Source of the DNA: Merluccius polli
Lineage: Eukaryota > Chordata > Actinopteri > Gadiformes > Merlucciidae
Direction: 5' to 3'
Assembly: GCA_030340625.1 (NCBI GenBank)
Contig: JAOPHQ010003508.1
Location: 1 to 64,000 of the forward strand
DNA: 64,000 nt
Below, one piece after another: positions 1 through 11,000 of this stretch. The position numbers were made by a program, and so were the translations under genes. Position 1 is the stretch's first letter. Each line of letters begins with the position of its first letter. A model generated the notes under the pieces. That model searched no databases, was not told the origin of the DNA, and saw only the letters and a list, made by a program, of their open reading frames with translations.

Positions 1-704
1 TTTAATATGTATAGGTTATTGTTTGAGATTCAGAGCATGGATCTTCATCAAGTATTTTGTACCTTATAATAGAGGGCATACGCCTACCTGATTTGTTGGC
101 TCTTACGCTTGTAATACATTTTAAAGGTCAAGCAATTTTATGTTTCCTTATTGCCAAACGGAGCCTGAAAAAAAAAGATGTCTTCTGGCCAACGGCGAAC
201 CTTGGAAGCCATACAACATAAGACTAAGTGGACACGTCAGCACACCTGTTGCTTTCCTGTAATATAAGAGTATTTTATATTAGTGGTCATGATATCTATC
301 TATGCCATTTATATAGATGCCATTTGGTGGACGCTTTTATCCAAGCACCTTGCAGTACATAGAGTGCCTCCGTTCTAAGTATGGGCGGCCGCAGTGGGAC
401 TTGTAGCTCTAACCCTGGCGCTGTTAACGCCTTGCTCTACTAGTTACAAAGGACCGTTATTATTACCATTTGCTGTATTCTTCTGCCAGGTTCCAGTATC
501 GTCTCTGTGTTATATTTGGTCAATTCCATTTAAAAATGACACATAAATCTTCCTGGGTCCATTGCCAACATGTAACCTCCCATTTGTCTCCCTGAAGGCT
601 GATTATAATGTATTGAGACTGTGTTTAGCAGTTGTCTAGCCATTGAGCAGCATGTCTGTCGACACAACCAAGCCTAAAACACCGCAACCACCATTACTCA
701 TCTG

Positions 705-1025
705 CACCATTTTACTATTTAGTCATTTAGCAGATGTTTTGAACCAACATGACTTGCAGTTGGTTAAAAAAAAAAAAGCGAGTCAACCTTTATTTATTTC
801 ACCATTGAGGAACAATCCTAATTTACATTGGCGACGAGTTACAAAGTTATATAATACATTTTCATCAGAATGCATTTTTAATTACATTTAAAGAGGCTTG
901 CAGTAAAGTCAGACACAGGTCATTAAGGAGCAGGTATGCATTAGGGTTCTACAGAGATGGGGATCGAACCCAGTGCCTTTCTGCCAGGAGACGAACACCC
1001 TATAGCGACTTACACTATCCTGCCC
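705..1025 (-). repeat. tRNA-like SINE remnant
   Basis: Read on the minus strand, this begins with a GGGCAGGATAGTG head, carries a B-box-like GGGTTCGATCCCC motif near 960-975, and runs to a tail containing a reversed TAGTCATTTAGCAGA motif near 718-735. The same head, B-box and tail recur at 1528-1615, 13238-13435 and 30070-30235 in the same orientation. This is a tRNA-derived SINE by appearance; the named family is not assigned. Confidence 0.5.
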
Positions 1026-1527
1026 CATTGCTTCTCTCCGAGGTCAATTACAGACACCAAAGTACCAGTTTGTTGTACTGACCGTTGTTGTGCCCTCCTC
1101 TTATCGCGTGGCACGAGTCGCATGACCATAACAAAAACCAAGTAGGCAGGCAACCAACAACAATGAATTAATTGCTCCAACAATTGCTCTAAGAATATAA
1201 CCAGGCTGACACACAGCTTTTCCTAATGAAGATTAATGATGTGGAGGAGGGCAAAACAAACAGTGGAAAATACCTCTGCTTGACCCCTGTCTACCCTGAC
1301 CACATAGTAAGCCAGGGCAGTAAAACCTGGATAGACCATCATTCAACCCGCTTCCCATCGGATGAAATGTACCAGCAGCTAAATATACACTTGATATCAT
1401 GTTTGTTTTGCAACCTAGGTTCGTCATACTGAACTGTAAAGGTGAACTTTTGATGATATGTTTCGGTGTGCAGAAAGAAAAAGGTAAAGCCGGTGCCATA
1501 AGAAACTTTTACTGTTACCTAATATTT

Positions 1528-1615
1528 AGTCATTCAGCAGAAACTTGGACATTGGGGTTCGAGCCCAGAACCATTTGGCAGGGAGTCAAACAGCCTACTA
1601 TACCATCCTGTCTCC
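1528..1615 (-). repeat. tRNA-like SINE remnant, second copy
   Basis: A shorter copy of the element at 705-1025. It contains a TAGTCATTCAGCAGA tail motif, a GGGGTTCGAGCCC B-box-like motif near 1555-1568, and the reversed head CCATCCTGTCTCCC at its end. Confidence 0.45.
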
Positions 1616-1932
1616 CACATGATCCTCTGTACATAACCTTCAATTCACTTTCAGTCTTAGTGGCTTGGAATAATAAAGAAAAAGGGTGACTGCAGTCATT
1701 AAAGTTACCAGAGAGAGACCAGCTAATATGAATCCCGCCCAAGGTAATAGCAGTTAGGTGTGGATGAAGAGGCTCTTATAGCCTTTCGTTGGCGAGCACC
1801 ACTCTGCTGGCAGGAGTGAATAAAAAGCCTCAACTCAAATATGTCCTAATCTGATTAGCGTAACTGTCTCATCCAATGATACCTGTCTGTGTCGGAGGAA
1901 AGCCTGGCTGACTTGTTCATGTTCATTTTTTT

Positions 1933-2085
1933 ATTTTTAAAATTCAAGTTTATTTATAAAGCGCCTTAAAAAACAAACCAGAAGTACTGAAGTGCTGTAC
2001 AAAAGTATTTTGCATTACAAGTGCATACTGAACAATACTAGCATTTACACAGATACACATTCAGTCAGACTTGATACAAGAAACC
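1933..2085 (-). repeat. 3' end of a non-LTR retrotransposon (minus strand)
   Basis: The motif CAAGTTTATTTATAAAGCGC, followed by AAGTGCTGTACAAAAG, is the reverse of the 3' tail of many fish LINEs and LINE-tailed SINEs (GCGCTTTATAAATAAA). No coding remnant is visible. The flanks from 2086 to 3290 show only a poly-G run (2451-2467) and a short TG-rich stretch near 2600-2650. Confidence 0.45.
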
Positions 2086-3287
2086 CAAATCCCGCAAATC
2101 TAATTTATCCTCTCTAGTGGACATTCAGTTATTGCTGGATAAAAAAATAAATTGTTTCTTTAGAGGTTGTCTTTCCACCACTTGGTGTCTTGCCAACTAC
2201 ATCAAACAGCAGAACTAGTATGAGATATCAGTCGATATTCTCAATATACAGTATGATAAAAAACTGCCTTTTTGTCTAGTGGTACATAGAGTCCCTCTAG
2301 CATAAGCTTTTTGGAGAAATTGTATTGCAGACAACATCTCCGTAGCAGACAGACTGTGAGAAAAACACTATCTCTAATGAATTACGCACTCCTTGGATTG
2401 AATCCGAGCCGCACTTAAAATAGCTTCACTATGCTCTGAAATATTCATTGGGGGGGGGGGGGGGGGGTGCATGCAAGTGTGTATTTATCACAAGGTCCAT
2501 GTGATGGATGAGACTTTGTAAACAGCACACTTTGCTCTTTGTCTCATCATTTCTACGATTGCTTCCTTATGGACCCTGAGTTCTATAAAATGTGATATAT
2601 TGTGTGTGTTTGTGTGTGTATGTATGTGTATGTATGTGTTTGTGTGTGTGAACCTCTATTGAACCTCTATTGATTAAAAAGTCATGGAGAGGACATGGCA
2701 AAAAATGAACAGAATTTTAAAGCTGTCAAAATATGCAATAGAAACCTCAAGGTGACGAGAAACCTGCCTGACATCAGCACCAGATACTGTCCAACTTTGT
2801 CACTGTGGTACGGTGAGCGACTAAAATGGCATTTTGGGACATGAATCGGTTGGGGATTACCTGGGATTTTGCATGGGAAGCTTATGTAACCGAGAGGACA
2901 GAAAAATACAAAACAGGCACATACACTTTGGATGAATCCAAAGGCTATATATGACCTCTGAACCTCTATCCAGGGTCGGTTTTATACCTCAGGTGGCCTA
3001 TGTAAACGATGACAGCCCATTTTTAAGGTCAATATTCTCTATGGTTGTTATAGCTTGTCGGTTGGCTAACAGCAGTAGTCCTTGTGTATAAGCTGTGGCT
3101 CTGTGGCAGACGCCGTCAGTCCTCCAGGTACCTATGTGCCTTATTCACCTAGCCGCCATCTTGGTTCTAAACGCAAGATGGCCGCTAGGTGAATAAGGCC
3201 CATAGAGTGCCTGGAGGAAGACTCATAGTTCATCTGGTTTATATAACCTCACCCATGGGTGGCTATTGGGGAACGTGTACACTTGCG

Positions 3288-3417
<130 letters not shown>

Positions 3418-3494
3418 GGAGCGATCTGTCTTTCGCAACATTGGCTTAAACACTAACATATGCACCGATGTGATGAGATACTCAGGGCAATATG

Positions 3495-3684
3495 TAGAGT
3501 AGCGTGTGTGTAGTGTGTAGCGTGTGTGTAGTGTGCGGTGTATTGAGTGGTGTGTAATGTGTGTAGCGAATGTGTGTCTGTGCGTGTGCATGTTTATGTG
3601 TGTGCAAGTGTGTGTGTTTATATGCATGTACGGTATTGTGTGTGTGGTATGTATGAATGTGTATATGTGTGTGTAGGGGTGTGT

Positions 3685-3731
<47 letters not shown>

Positions 3732-3807
3732 ATGTGTTTATATTTATTTTTAACCAGGTTTGTCCCATGTCCTGTGTGTGTGCATGTGTTTATATGTGTG
3801 CATATGA

Positions 3808-3871
<64 letters not shown>

Positions 3872-4076
3872 TGTACTACATAGTAGGAATCCTAGCCCCA
3901 GCCCACACGGACCTACATATGAAAACGCTTGAGGAACTTAATCAGAAACTGAAAGCCTGGCGACACATGGCGGGATTTGATCAGTGATGTCAGCGACGCC
4001 CCCCAGAGCAACGAGTGGCTCAGTCCCTGTAATCTGGAGGGCAGCTGTTAACATATTTTCAGCCTGCATTTAGGCA

Positions 4077-4145
<69 letters not shown>

Positions 4146-4160
4146 TGTGTGTGTGGGCGC
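3495..4160. repeat. TG-rich microsatellite cluster
   Basis: Degenerate TG-rich DNA with pure (TG)n blocks at about 3687-3729, 3810-3870 and 4079-4158. Between the last two blocks is about 200 bp of ordinary sequence with no recognisable gene. Confidence 0.9.
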
Positions 4161-4266
4161 GCACAGAGCGAGTGTGTCTGCGTGGTGTACTGTATATATT
4201 TACACATATGTATTATATTACACTGATAATATTACGCGCCCGGCCATGCAGGATCAGGAGTGACAG

Positions 4267-4272
<6 letters not shown>

Positions 4273-4312
<40 letters not shown>

Positions 4313-4376
4313 CTCCATTTTTCACAAACAACAAGAGAAGTCTTCTGTTTTTCTGTGTCATCACGTGTTCATGCCG

Positions 4377-4442
<66 letters not shown>
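4273..4442. repeat. (AC)n and (AT)n microsatellites
   Basis: An (AC)n run at 4273-4310 is followed by about 70 bp of unique sequence, then an (AT)n run at 4379-4442. Confidence 0.95.
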
Positions 4443-4444
<2 letters not shown>

Positions 4445-4734
4445 AAGGATTAACCTCATAAATCATGGCATTCATGGGGGTACAATGCCCAAGGAGGCCG
4501 CGGTTACAGGTCTCCTCCCCCCCCCAGTCCTGGATGGAGAATTAGGGTTCCCGCGTAAACATAGCAAAAAATAAATAAATAAATATGTATATTGGCGTTA
4601 AAACACAAGCAAATGAATACACAAATATGAGACCACGTTTGCAGTTATTGTCATTAATACAGACCTTGGGGTCTGTAATAATGACAATAATAAAAGACAT
4701 AAAGGGGGGGGCGGAATACGGTAAACCCAATCCG

Positions 4735-5370
4735 CGTGAAGCGGGTCGGAACCGTTAGTCCGGGTGGTGGGGGGTTGGGGGTCTGCATGGTGTCTCTTAC
4801 CTTTATCCGGAACCGAGGAGACACTTTCTTCTTCTTTTGGGTTTGCAACCTGTGTTATAATGGACGTGTGGTCCATGGAAACGAGGGGGGTGGTGGTGCT
4901 GGTCCTCGCGGGCGGCTCACATGATGCAGCTGCTCCCGGGTCTCCGGTCCCGTCACGTCACGTCGGCCGCCGCTGCCCTCGACGCATTCCTGGGGGGACG
5001 CGGGACCTCCGAACCGGGTTTAAAGACGCGGTCCGTGTGTTGACGTCTGGGCGGTGGTGGTGGTGGGTGGTGTTGTTGTTGTTGTTGATGGTGGTTGGGG
5101 GTGGGAGGGGGTAACGCGTCAAACCCAGCGCGGAAGCCGTGCGGTCCTGTGATGGTGGTGGTGGTGATGATGGTGGTGGTGGGTGACGGTGGTGGTGGTG
5201 GTGTTGTTGTCGCTGCAAGCAGCAGCAGCAGCAGCAGCTCCGCCCTCCGCGGCTACCGTACTCTCAGGTCCAGATCCACGGAGCCTCTGCTGCTGCTGCT
5301 GATGGTGATGATGATGATGGTGGTGAAGATGATGATGATGGTGGTGGTGGTGATGGCGACCACGTCCATG
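4735..5370. repeat. GC-rich trinucleotide-repeat region
   Basis: The stretch mixes GGT, GTT, AGC, CTG and GAT triplet repeats with CpG-containing segments near 4900-5040. It is more GC- and CpG-rich than its surroundings, so it could be a small CpG island, but no splice-compatible exon or family match is visible. The open frames here are low-complexity Val/Gly/Ser or His/Pro runs. Confidence 0.6.
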
Positions 5371-5845
5371 TAGGACCCCTGGGTGTCATGTCGACGAAGT
5401 GCATTTGGGTTGTGTGGATTGTGTATGGCAAATACAAATAAATACATAAATAAATATGTAAAAAAATTTAAAAAATCTGAAAGCGCCGCAAAACGGAAAC
5501 ACCCTACCTTGTTTTTTTTGTCGTGTCTCTTATCACTTGAATAAAACGTACGGAAGCGTACTGCAAAACAAAATGTTGAACTGACACGAGATAACGAGAT
5601 AATTATCTCGCAATTCTGAGAAAAGTTTTTTTTTACTAAAAGAAAAAAGAAATTGCTCTGTTTTTGCTCTGAATTAACGCAATACCTCAAAATCCCGAGA
5701 TAAGCTGCCGTTCCTCCTTGAACCGGGGACGGTTGAAGCCCCCGCCAAGAGCGAGGTCACCATGGTAACACATTATTATGGCTCCATCCAGAGCTATAGT
5801 ATAGAGTAAACTTATAGCTATAGAGTAAACTCTCTATAGCTCTGC

Positions 5846-6947
5846 ATCCACACCAGTACGTTTTCATCTTATAACTTGTTAACGACTGTTGTTGTACACA
5901 CTACTCCGGCATTTTGGACCCCCACCCCTAAAACGGAGATTATTGACAACACTGTTGGCCCCGTTTGACGTTGAATCCTCCGGGGTTGCGTTTCAGTCCG
6001 GACTAGTCTGGACGGGCCGAAAACGGAGATTTTAGAGGCCGTTCGCTTCCTGGTCTTCCATGTTTCGCCACGCCCCCTTATCACGTGACCCTTCCCGGAA
6101 GAAAACAAATCTCATCAGCCTCGAGGTGGTCCAACTCGGAAGTTAGCCAATGTGTTTTTCCATTGGCTTTTGGATTATTGCAGAAACAAATGTTTATGAC
6201 ACTCAAACGTTTTGTTAAGCAAGATAATCGTCACCAATGAACACTACTTCTATGATTTTTGAAGCGTAAATGTAATCGCCAGAAGTTTTTTAAGACACGT
6301 AAAAGCTTCAAAATTCACGAGTGGGGTATTTATTGACGTATTTTATGTCGTAGACCAAAACGTGGCAATCTCTTAAGATTACGTGGATAACCAATTACAG
6401 GCGTCGCTGACCGCGTTGTCTACGCTAGCGGCTCTCGTGCAGTTAGTCGTATTGGTCCGAATATAAGACGGGTTTTCGCCCTGGAAATACGTCTGAAAAA
6501 GTGGGGTCGTCTTATATTCGGGGTCTAGACTTTAAAGTCTAGACTTAGACTTTAAATGTCAATATACATTCACAACAACAGATGGCGCTGTTCTACAATT
6601 ACACTTCACTTCAATGGTTAATGCAGTTATTTAAATGTTGGCTACATGGTTGTTTTTTCACTATGAGATGGATAGCCAAATTGGTATTAGAAATACCAAT
6701 AGACTACAGTTTATTTTAATAGTTATGGTATTTAAATACCATAAGTCGTTCATTTACAAATGTGATTACATTTAATTTTATTTAAATGTGACAATTTCAT
6801 CTAAAATATAATGAAAACATGATTTTATTTAAAAGATGTAAAAAATGAGTCTTGAAGACGGCGATTCTTGTCTGAAACGGTGCTAAAACTAGCTAGCGAT
6901 GGCCGTTTTAAACCGCCGCGTAAAACCGAAAACGTATTAGTGTGGAT
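5846..6947. mobile_element. Element with ~20 bp terminal inverted repeats, non-autonomous
   Basis: The left end (5846-5865) and the inverted right end (6928-6947) share the pattern ATCCACACYARTACGTTTTC. No transposase is visible inside. The interior holds a 180 bp segment (6197-6378) that recurs inverted at 59701-59883, and a hairpin formed by CCGAATATAAGACG (about 6457-6470) with its reverse complement near 6507-6520. No clear target-site duplication was found. Superfamily is unassigned and the element may be composite. Confidence 0.5.
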
Positions 6948-7470
6948 TATCATGTAACTTATATATAGCTAGCTCACCCAGCCGTTTTAGGTGTGATACG
7001 TGCACGTGTTAGCTCCAGAGTTAAGCCACCGTTATCCGAGTGGGTCAGAAAGGTGAATGTGAATGCGTTATACATTTCCGTAAAAAACGAGTTGATGAAA
7101 ATAAAGGGCTGAATAAAATACAATAAATAATAATAAAATAAGCTAAGCAGAAGTCGGCGTGCCACAAATACCCTACATACGTTGAGTATGCAAGTGTGAT
7201 GTGCAAAGAGAGACGACAGTACATGTAACGAATCAAATGTGAATATGATATTAAAAATGTGTATTTAGGTTATTATGAATACCCACGGGTCAAATGCGTG
7301 AGACACAGCAGCTATACAAGATGAAAGTGGTCGGTGTAATTCAGGCCACACTCCGGTGGTAATAAAGCTGATTGATAGTCGACACCAACACAACACAACC
7401 ACTTCAGTCTCTCCACGACGACCCGTCTCACGTTGCTGTTGGCATGAAATCTGACCGTGTACACTGTACA

Positions 7471-7471
<1 letters not shown>

Positions 7472-7513
<42 letters not shown>
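7472..7513. repeat. (CT)n microsatellite
   Basis: About 20 CT dinucleotides. The rest of 6948-7877 has no supported gene. Confidence 0.95.
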
Positions 7514-7516
<3 letters not shown>

Positions 7517-7877
7517 TGTGTGTGTGTAATATAGGCCTTTACAATAGCGTAGTGAGAGTGTTTTCAATGTGTCTTTTCAATGTGTGTTTGTGCTAAAATG
7601 ACCACAAATACACACAACGTGTGACCTGCTGATAAAGAAACCAGTAGATGCACGTCCATGGTCAGATATCAGCACATTTCCATTGCCAGGTCTGGCGAAA
7701 GTGCTTCCCTGAAAGTAGGCCTCTGCTGCCCCCTTGTGAAATATAACGGACACGGTGCTCCTCTACGAGCTGAACTACGATTCAGATTTTTGCACTGATT
7801 TATTTTTTTTGCAGGGTATGCAGTGTTTATACGTATTATATATGATATGATTGACACATATTTATTAACACTAGTGT

Positions 7878-8058
7878 GTGAGGTCTAGGTCGTCATCACT
7901 CTCCTCGGATCATTTTGCGTTTGGCGAATCTGTGCATTCGGCACAACCCCATATATTTTTTTTCTCGTGTCGAAAGTGTCTCCCCGGGACCAAGCGGCTC
8001 GTTTTACTCGCGTCCGGAGAATTTCATCATTCTTTCTCCTCTCCGGTCTCCGCGGTCC
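7878..8058 (+). promoter_or_regulatory. gars1: Probable 5'UTR/promoter-proximal region of gars1 copy A
   Basis: A moderately GC- and CpG-rich stretch immediately precedes the leader ATG at 8059. No TATA box is convincing, in keeping with a housekeeping synthetase. The reading frame stays open upstream to 7915, but the ATG at 8059 is preferred because it starts a typical basic, hydroxylated mitochondrial leader. The transcription start cannot be placed. Confidence 0.4.
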
Positions 8059-11000
8059 ATGCTGCGCTGCGCCACGCCAGCCCTGCTGAGGTCCAGCACG
8101 CCCGTCTACACCGCCCGCCTGGTGCCCAAGGTCCGCCAGCAGCTGCAGAACCGACCGCAGAACAGACCGCTCCACCAGCACCACCACCACCAGCAGCTGC
8201 TGCAGTACAGACCGCTCCTCCAGCAACTGCAGTACAGACCGCTCTCCCTGTCGGTCGGCTTGCTGAACAACAACAAGAAGAAGCAGAAGCAGCAGCAGAA
8301 GAAGCAGAGCAGCGATCTTCTCCCTGAAGGACGAGACATCATGGACAGTAAAATGGAGGAGATCCTGGCGCCGCTGAGGCTCGCAGTGAAGGAGCAGGTA
8401 ACACCGGGCTGAATGTGTTACAGTATGTAACAGACCGAATATGTTACAGCAGGTAACAGACTGGATATGTTACAGCAGGTAACATACAGACTGAGTATGT
8501 TACAGCAGGTAACAGACTGAATATGTTACAGCAGGTAACAGACTGAATGTTACCCGCTGTAACATACTGAATATGTTACCTGCTGTAACATACTGAATAT
8601 GTTACAGCAGGTAACAGACTGAATATGTTACAGCAGGTAACAGGCTGAATATGTTACAGCAGGTAACATACTTAGTATGTTACAGCAGGTAACAGACTGA
8701 ATATGTTACAGCAGGTAACAGACTGAATATGTTACCTGCTGTAACATACTAAGTATGTTACAGCAGGTAACATACTGAATATGTTACAGCAGGTAACATA
8801 CTAAGTATGTTACAGCAGGTAACATACTGAATATGTTACATCAGGTAACATACTGAATATGTTACATCAGGTAACATACTGAATATGTTACATCAGGTAA
8901 CATACTGAATATGTTACAGCAGGTAACAGATCAAGTATGTTACAGCAGGTAACATAAAGACTGAGTATGTTACAGCAGGTAACATACATACTGAGTATGT
9001 TACAGGCTGAGTATGCTACAGCAGGTAACAGACTGTATAAGTATCAGAAGGGTCTTCAGAGGTCTGTGGTTGGTCTGTAGATGTGCTTCTGGACAGCGGA
9101 CGGTAGCTGTCGGTTAGCCGCCCAGTTGTCAATGAATCAGAAGAGCCATAGCGGCTAGCTCCGAGGTTAGCCTCGGTGGTTAGCCTAGAGGTTAGCCTCG
9201 GCTGCCGGTTAGCCTAGAGGCTAGCCTGCTGCCGGCTCCGAGGTTAGCCTAGAGGCTAGCCTGCTGGTTAGCCTATAGAATAGCCTGCTGGTTAGCCTAG
9301 GGGTTAGCCTAGAGGCTAGCCTGCTGGTTAGCCTATAGAATAGCCTGCTGGTTAGCCTGCCGGTTAGCCTCTAGGCTAGCCTGGGCTGCAGCAGCCCCAC
9401 TGTGTGGTGCCACGTCTCAGCGTGCTGCTGCTGCTCCCCAGTCAGTGTTGGGGTGGGGTTAAGGAAAGCCTACATTATATGGTCGACATGCTGCTGGATC
9501 GAGTCCCACTTTTCCTGGGACACATTGCTAAACCACGTGACCACTTCTGGGGTTGTTTCTCTCTCCCCCCCCCCCCCCTTGGGTTTCCACTCAGTGTTTG
9601 TGCTGTCTTGGCAGGGGGAGCTGGTGCGCCAGATGAAGCAGGACGGCGCCCCCGACGTGGACGTCACCAAAGCTGTGGCCGAGCTGAAGGCCAGGAAGAG
9701 GACTCTTGAAGCTAAGGTCAGCTTTCATCGAGGTCCCTTTTCCCACAGAGGAGTCGCGCCTCGCCGCGGCGGTCACTTACTCCGTGTCAATGCATTCGCA
9801 TGAAGGGGCGCCCGCCGTTTTTTTTCTCGTTGCAGGAGCTCTCTCTGCAGCCCACAGACGACATAGTAGACAGAACAAAGATGGAAGACACCTTGAAGCG
9901 GCGATTCTTCTACGACCAGGCCTTTTCTATCTATGGAGGTTAGTGCCACCGGCTACCGTTGTCCATTCTTAAGCCAGTTAATGTATAAGATCCGCATATA
10001 GAGGGGCAGGATAATGGTAGTAAATAGTAGTTTTTCTTAAAAATAACATGCTGTGATGTCCTCCAGGTGTGAGCGGTCTGTACGACTTTGGCCCTGTGGG
10101 CTGCGTCCTGAAGAACAACATCCTGCAGATCTGGAGGCAGCACTTCATCCAGGAGGAGCAGATCCTGGAGATCGACTGCACCATGCTGACCCCGGAGGCG
10201 GTGCTCAAGTAGGTCTCCCTCGGTCATCACCGCTTCAGTACCCCTGTGTTACACGCACACACACACACACACACACGCGGCTCCCTCGGTCAGCAATATC
10301 GGCACATATTGAATCTGCGATTTAATGCATGGGAGCTGCCACTCCAAGCTGCCCTCCATAGCCCGGTCGCAGATGCATTGATGATGTACATTTAAATGGT
10401 TTAGAGGATTGTCGTTGTAAAGTCAACCTCTGAATTAAATGTCTTTAATCTCCCAGGACATCTGGGCATGTGGACAAATTTGCGGACTACATGGTGAAGG
10501 ATGTCAAGAATGGCGAATGCTTCAGGGCGGACCATCTCCTCAAAGGTACGTCTCACACGAGACATCATTTCTGTTATGTATTGTATGAAACATTTTTACA
10601 AAGTTTATGCTGTACAGCGTATAGGTATGGATAACTTTCTTACACGGCCATTTGTGGGAACGTGTGCAAACGCTCCTAGTAAAGAAAATGGTGCCAGTTA
10701 ATCTTGCCCAGTTCATTAGTTTACTACAACAGTATAAAATAACCGATGGGTAGATTGTCTTCCCATCTTGGTCCCATTTCATTGCATCAAATCAGTCTGA
10801 TTGGACAACGTACGGGAAAAAAAATACATTCTGAAAATTCCCACATTCACAATAACGACAAAAAACGTTCTACTTCTTACCTGTCCTTGAATTCCTCAGC
10901 CCACCTGCAGAAGCTGATGTCTGATAAGAAGTGTGCGGCTGAGAAGAAGGCGGAGATGGAGGAAGTGGTCACCCAGGTAACGGACACACAGTCGACTTCT

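Noticed and set aside
4764..5373. Possible first exon of an upstream gene in a GC-rich block
   Set aside because: Triplet repeats explain the open frames, no donor joins to a recognisable exon, and no gene family could be identified.
8412..9035. CRISPR array
   Set aside because: Units are contiguous variants without unique spacers in a vertebrate intron. It is a minisatellite.
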